Made by a program: the position numbers and the translations under genes. The notes beneath the pieces are model-generated. The model ran no database searches. It was not told where the DNA came from and worked only from the letters and a program-made list of their open reading frames with translations. A stretch of 64,000 bases of DNA from Myxococcaceae bacterium (GTDB taxonomy: Bacteria; Myxococcota; Myxococcia; Myxococcales; Myxococcaceae). Of this stretch, positions 60,161 through 64,000 are shown one piece after another. Numbering within the stretch: position 1 is the stretch's first letter; each line of letters starts with the position of its first letter. The stretch spans positions 1-64,000 of the forward strand of contig RPRB01000008.1 of NCBI GenBank assembly GCA_003818285.1. Reading direction: 5' to 3'.

Positions 60161-61129
60161 ATGGTGGAGCGAATCGGCCTGGTGGGGGCGGCCGGGGCGG
60201 TGGGACAGAGCGTGGCGCGGGCGCTGGTCGCGCGAGGCAAGCCGTTCCGGGTCATCGGCCGGTCGGCGGGGGCGCTGGAGGCGAGCTTCCGAGGGCTGCC
60301 CGGCGTGGAGCGCGCGACCTGGAACCCGGAGGACCCTGGCTCGGTGCGCGCGGCAGTCCGCGGTCTGGACACGCTCGTGTACCTGGTGGGCGTCCCGTAC
60401 CACCGGTTCGACCAGCACCCGGTGGTGATGCGCCAGACCCTCGCGGGCGCGATCGCCGAGGGGGCTCAGCGGCTGGTGCTCGTCGGCACGGTGTACCCGT
60501 ACGGGAGTCCCCGCACCACCCCGGTCACCGAGGACCACCCCCGCGAGCCGCACACCTTCAAGGGCCGGATGCGCAAGGCGCAGGAAGATCTCCTATTCGA
60601 GGCCGACGCCGCGTGTATGATCCGCGGGACCATCCTCCGGCTCCCGGATTTCTACGGGCCCGGCATCGAGAAGAGCTTCCTCCACGATGCGTTCGTCGCC
60701 GCGCTCCAGGGGAGGACGGCGAACCTCATCGGTCCCATCGACACGCCGCACGAGTTCGTCTTCATCCCGGACGTCGGCCCGGTGCTGCTCGACCTCGCCG
60801 ACCGGCCCGAGGCCTACGGCCGCTGGTGGCACCTCGGCGGGGCGGGGACCGTCACCCAGCGGGACTTCGTCACCCAGGTGTTCGCCGCGGTCGGGAGGAA
60901 GCCGAAGCTTCGAGTGGCGGGGAAGACCACCCTGCGGCTGATGGGGCTGTTCAACCCGATGATGCGGGAGCTGGTGGAGATGAGCTACCTCCACACGAGC
61001 CCGGTGGTGCTCGACGATTCGGCGCTCCAGAAGCTGCTCGGGCCGGTGAGGAAGACCTCGTACGAGCAGGGCATCCGGAAGACGCTCGACCAGATGCGGT
61101 CGGAGCTGCCCACCGGCCGTGCGGCCTGA
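60161..61129 (+). CDS. NAD-dependent epimerase/dehydratase-like protein
   Basis: This 322-residue extended-SDR protein has a Rossmann N-terminus (IGLVGAAGAVGQSVARALVA, a GxxGxxG variant). The catalytic Tyr lies in VYPYGSPRT, followed by a Lys in FKGRMRKAQED, not in the strict YxxxK spacing. This suggests an atypical family member such as an NAD(P)H-binding or isomerase-like protein. GGAGG lies five bases before the ATG. The substrate is unknown. Confidence 0.8.
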   Translation: MVERIGLVGAAGAVGQSVARALVARGKPFRVIGRSAGALEASFRGLPGVERATWNPEDPGSVRAAVRGLDTLVYLVGVPYHRFDQHPVVMRQTLAGAIAEGAQRLVLVGTVYPYGSPRTTPVTEDHPREPHTFKGRMRKAQEDLLFEADAACMIRGTILRLPDFYGPGIEKSFLHDAFVAALQGRTANLIGPIDTPHEFVFIPDVGPVLLDLADRPEAYGRWWHLGGAGTVTQRDFVTQVFAAVGRKPKLRVAGKTTLRLMGLFNPMMRELVEMSYLHTSPVVLDDSALQKLLGPVRKTSYEQGIRKTLDQMRSELPTGRAA

Positions 61130-61287
61130 GCCGGCCCCGCGAATCCGACCCGGTCGCTCCCCTCGAGGCAGGTCATCGGTTGACCCCGGTACACGGCCCG
61201 GCGCCGGCCGGCTGCTGGGGGTTGCGAGAGGCATGAACCACCGTCATGACCGCCGCTCCACCTCGATCTTCCCGGGAGAGGCTCGCC

Positions 61288-62268
61288 ATGGAGCACCGCA
61301 GACTGGGACGTGAAGGTCCGAGCGTTTCCGCCCTCGGCTTCGGGGCGATGAGCGTGGGCATCACCGACATGTATACCGGCAGTGCGAGGACCCTCGAGGC
61401 AGGCGTCCGAGTCATCGAACGTGTCCTCGACCTGGGGATCGACTTCCTCGACACCGCGGACATCTACGGAGATTCCGAGCAGAAGGTCGGCGCGGCGATC
61501 AAGAACCGACGCAAGGACGTCGTCCTGGCCACCAAGTTCGGCTTCGTCCAGGGAGGGCGGGGCATCGACGGAAGTCCGCAACATGTCCGGGAAGCCTGTG
61601 AGCATTCCCTGGAACGGCTGGGGGTCGACCACATCGACCTGTACTACCTGCACCGGGTCGATCCCGCGGTGCCGGTCGAGGAGACGGTCGGCGCGATGGC
61701 CGAGCTCGTCCGGAAGGGCAAGGTCCGGCACCTCGGGCTGTCCGAGGCTGCTCCTGGGACCGTCCGCCGCGCACACCGCGTGCATCCGATCGCCGCAGTG
61801 CAGAACGAGTACTCGCTCTTCACCCGGGATCCCGAGGAGGAGTTGTTGCCGACCCTCCGGGAGCTGGGGATCGCTCTCGTGGCCTACAGCCCGCTCGGCC
61901 GCGGCTTCCTCGGAGGCCGTTTCCGCTCGCTCGACGACCTCGGTGCCGATGACTGGCGACGGACCAATCCCCGGTTCCAGGGCGAGAACTTCACCCGGAA
62001 CCTGGCGCTGGCGGATCAGGTCCAGCAGCTGGCGAGGGAGAAGGGCTGCACCCCGGCCCAGCTCGCGCTGGCCTGGGTCCTGAGCCGGGGGAAGGACGTC
62101 ATTCCCATCCCGGGAACGAGCAGCGTGTCCCGCCTGGAGGAGAACGCCGCCTCGGTCGACGTGCGATTGACGCCGGCGGAGGTCGATCGGCTCGAACGAG
62201 CGTCTCCGAGGGGCGCGGCGGTGGGCGACCGTTACAACTCCAGCGGGATGCAGCTCTTGAAGGGGTGA
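61288..62268 (+). CDS. aldo/keto reductase
   Basis: This 326-residue (beta/alpha)8 NADPH-dependent oxidoreductase has [21 protein letters not shown] at the start. The catalytic tetrad region reads [16 protein letters not shown] (Asp, Tyr), ATKFGF (Lys) and YYLHRVD (His), and VIPIPGTSS is the cofactor loop. It resembles the YakC/general stress-type AKR group. GGGAGAG precedes the ATG. Confidence 0.93.
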   Translation: MEHRRLGREGPSVSALGFGAMSVGITDMYTGSARTLEAGVRVIERVLDLGIDFLDTADIYGDSEQKVGAAIKNRRKDVVLATKFGFVQGGRGIDGSPQHVREACEHSLERLGVDHIDLYYLHRVDPAVPVEETVGAMAELVRKGKVRHLGLSEAAPGTVRRAHRVHPIAAVQNEYSLFTRDPEEELLPTLRELGIALVAYSPLGRGFLGGRFRSLDDLGADDWRRTNPRFQGENFTRNLALADQVQQLAREKGCTPAQLALAWVLSRGKDVIPIPGTSSVSRLEENAASVDVRLTPAEVDRLERASPRGAAVGDRYNSSGMQLLKG

Positions 62269-62293
62269 GTCGGCTCCTCCGGGCAGGGACCTG

Positions 62294-62430
62294 CTATCGG
62301 TTCAGTCCCTGCGCCGGAGTGCCGAAGAGTCGCCGGGCGTTCTCGTTCAGATCCTCGAAGCCCTCCACGAGCTGGGCCGCGACCCGCCACTGGCCCGCCA
62401 CGAGTCGCACCCGCCTTGGCGGCCGGCGCG
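62294..62430 (-). pseudogene. possible C-terminal scrap of an amidohydrolase
   Basis: The minus strand gives AAQLVEGFEDLNENARRLFG then TPAQGLNR and a stop. ENARRLFG is a frequent ending motif of amidohydrolases. Only about 30 residues are convincing, the upstream part runs into the lipoprotein gene, and there is no start. It could be chance. Confidence 0.3.
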
Positions 62431-62901
62431 TCACGGCTTCGGCGGCGGGTCGTCGTTCCAGATGTCGACCACGCAGAGCCAGCGCCCATCGGACCCCTTG
62501 CGCCACACGGTCGCGGCCTTCCCACGGATCGCGATCGGCTTCCCCTCCGGTCCGTTGAAGGTCGTGGTCGTCGTCGCGAGCGCGTAGGCGAGCTCTCCGT
62601 GGGGCGCGACCGTCACCGAGGTCGTCTCCCACCGGAGCCCGAACCCGGGGACCTTGAAGCTCTCGACCACGAAGCCGCGGATCGCGTCCTTCCCCGCGAG
62701 GCTCGGCTGGCCCTGGGGCATGACCACGGCGTCGTCCGCCCAGAACGAGACGGCCTTCTCCACGTCCCTCGCGGCGATGGCCTCCTGCCACGGCCGGTCC
62801 GTCGCCAGGATGGCGGCGCGCTCGGCCTCGAGATTCACCCGTGAGCAGCCAGGGATCGACAGCAGGATGCATCCGAGGACCCATCTCCGCGCGATCGGCA
62901 T
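62431..62901 (-). CDS. NTF2-like (SnoaL/DUF4440-type) lipoprotein
   Basis: This 156-residue protein has a lipoprotein signal peptide (WVLGCILLSIPGC, lipobox at the Cys near 19). An NTF2-like cone fold follows (DRPWQEAIAARDVEKAVSFWADDAVVMPQGQP, GRWLCVVDIWNDD). Members of this family are often of unknown ligand. Anchoring to a membrane facing the periplasm is expected. No close operon partner is seen. Confidence 0.85.
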   Translation of the reverse strand: MPIARRWVLGCILLSIPGCSRVNLEAERAAILATDRPWQEAIAARDVEKAVSFWADDAVVMPQGQPSLAGKDAIRGFVVESFKVPGFGLRWETTSVTVAPHGELAYALATTTTTFNGPEGKPIAIRGKAATVWRKGSDGRWLCVVDIWNDDPPPKP

Positions 62902-63025
62902 GTGCTCTCCCCTCGGAGGCCCATTCGGTCACGCCGCTCCAGGCGGGGCAAGCAGGGACCGGGAGGCACGATCGCCGGCCGCGCCGGATTGACTGGCCAA
63001 TCAGCTTCTGGTGGAACGCCGCGTC

Positions 63026-64000
63026 ATGGCTCCGCAGCTCATCGGTCAGCCCGGCACCTCGCGCGCCGTCGTGGTCAAGGGGCTCCGCACTCCCTTCGTC
63101 AAGGCAGGCGGCGTCTTCGGCTCCCTCACCTCGCTCGACCTCGGCGCGGCGGTCGTCCGCGAGCTCGTCGAGCGCGCCGACATCGACCCCGCGGAGATCG
63201 ACCAGATCGTCTTCGGCCAGGCGATCCCCACGCTCCTGGCCCCGAGCATCGCCCGCGAGGTCGGCCTCGCCTCCGCGCTGCCGAGGGGCCTCGAGGCCCA
63301 CACCGTCTCCCGCGCCTGCGCCACCTCCATCCAGGCCTTCACCGACGTCGCCTCGGCCATGGCCCTCGGCGTGAGCCAGGCAGCCATCGCCGGCGGCACC
63401 GAGTCGATGAGCGACGTGCCGATCTTCACCAGCCGCCCGCTCTCCCGCGCCCTGGTGAAGGCCAGCCGCGCGAAGACCCTGCCCGAGCGGCTCCGCGCCT
63501 TCGCCGGCCTGAAGCCGAAGGACATCGTCCCCGTTCCGCCCGCCATCGCCGAGTACTCCACCGGCCTCACCATGGGGGAGAGCGCGGAGAAGATGGCCAA
63601 GGAGAATCACATCTCCCGCACCTGGCAGGACGAGATCGCGCTCGCGTCGCACCAGCGCGCCGCCGCGGCGTGGAAGACGGGAGTGTTCGACGCACAGGTG
63701 ATGCACGTCCCGGTCCCCCCCGCGTACACCAGCACCGGCACCACCGACGACATCGTCCGCCCGGACACCTCCCTCGAGGCGCTGGCGAAGCTCAGGCCCG
63801 TCTTCGACAGGGCGCACGGCTCGGTCACCGCCGGCAACAGCTCGCCCCTGACAGACGGCGCCGCGGCGCTGCTGGTCATGCGCGAGGACCGGGCGAAGGC
63901 CCTGGGCCTCCAGCCGCTCGGCGCGCTGCGCGCCTTCGCCTACGCCGCGACGGACCCGGGTGACCAGCTCCTGCAGGGCCCGGCCTATGCCGCGCCCCTC
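63026..64000 (+). CDS. acetyl-CoA acyltransferase (thiolase), FadI-like, partial
   Basis: The reading frame is open to the window edge (325 codons). It reads VVVKGLRTPFVKAGGVFGSL, DQIVFGQAIPTL, VSRACATSIQAF with the nucleophilic Cys near 98, and AIAGGTESMSD. The later SVTAGNSSPLTDGAAALLVM is the typical NSSxLTDGA thiolase motif. Long thiolase relatives such as FadI/HADHB work with a FadJ-type enzyme in beta-oxidation; the partner would lie to the right. The ATG at 63026 lacks a clear Shine-Dalgarno. A GTG at 63011 is an alternative. Confidence 0.93.
   Translation, partial: MAPQLIGQPGTSRAVVVKGLRTPFVKAGGVFGSLTSLDLGAAVVRELVERADIDPAEIDQIVFGQAIPTLLAPSIAREVGLASALPRGLEAHTVSRACATSIQAFTDVASAMALGVSQAAIAGGTESMSDVPIFTSRPLSRALVKASRAKTLPERLRAFAGLKPKDIVPVPPAIAEYSTGLTMGESAEKMAKENHISRTWQDEIALASHQRAAAAWKTGVFDAQVMHVPVPPAYTSTGTTDDIVRPDTSLEALAKLRPVFDRAHGSVTAGNSSPLTDGAAALLVMREDRAKALGLQPLGALRAFAYAATDPGDQLLQGPAYAAPL

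Noticed and set aside
1-64000. CRISPR arrays, rRNA genes, self-splicing introns and replication origins
   Set aside because: I looked for regularly spaced repeats, rRNA-like stretches and DnaA-box clusters and saw none.

Overview
The window is strongly GC-rich bacterial DNA and most likely comes from a myxobacterium (Myxococcota). Several features support this. There are exported proteins ending in a Cys-containing, membrane-spanning, arginine-tipped sorting tail (MYXO-CTERM-like, 19175-19618 and 27250-30201). There are PDAGPPDAG-type linkers and thrombospondin type-3 repeats, several genes begin with GTG or TTG, and many coding junctions overlap as GTGA or ATGA. No rRNA, CRISPR array, origin or intact transposon was seen. 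Two tRNA genes (Asp-GUC, Val-UAC) lie at 57.5-57.7 kb.

Layout. 0-5 kb: a 65-bp tandem repeat at the edge, then a metallo-beta-lactamase-fold enzyme with a small membrane protein, a 3-hydroxybutyrate dehydrogenase-like SDR, an outer-membrane protein, a 174-bp inverted-repeat element, and a cyclic-nucleotide-binding/thioredoxin-reductase-like fusion. 5-19 kb: two divergent RND efflux systems. On the minus strand is a four-gene TolC-MFP-permease-permease operon (MdtABC-like); on the plus strand is a permease-MFP pair. 19-22 kb: small membrane proteins, a LysR regulator, a peroxiredoxin 5-type enzyme and an Mpo1-like protein. 22.4-27 kb: a complete branched-chain amino-acid/amide-type ABC operon (SBP-LivH-LivM-LivG-LivF). 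27.2-30.2 kb: one very large exported protein joining a PQQ-type sugar dehydrogenase to a five-haem cytochrome domain and a sorting tail. 30-40 kb: regulators, an FMN reductase, a TonB-like protein, a DsrE protein, a PLP decarboxylase and a DEAD-box helicase.

40-57.5 kb is an accessory, partly decayed region. It contains small genes, dispersed repeats and several gene remnants that are mostly 3' ends (cupin, alpha/beta hydrolase, LivF, quinone oxidoreductase, IS91-type transposase). Functional genes are embedded in it: an Hsp20, a second complete liv operon that also carries a stand-alone CBS-domain protein, a lipase-like hydrolase, an M29-type aminopeptidase, a host-attachment-family protein and a degenerate thioredoxin. 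It ends at the 3' end of tRNA-Asp, where an excisionase-type HTH remnant lies. This suggests the scar of an integrated element. 57.7-64 kb returns to ordinary chromosomal genes: PEP mutase family, TrmO, HemE, an epimerase, an aldo/keto reductase, an NTF2-like lipoprotein and the start of a thiolase cut by the window edge.

The observations most worth a second look are the dehydrogenase-pentahaem fusion, two 48-bp inverted repeat copies (45 of 48 identical) 11.3 kb apart, an unknown domain present once intact and once as a pseudogene, and the cluster of gene tails. All names come from reading translated motifs by eye; no database search was run.
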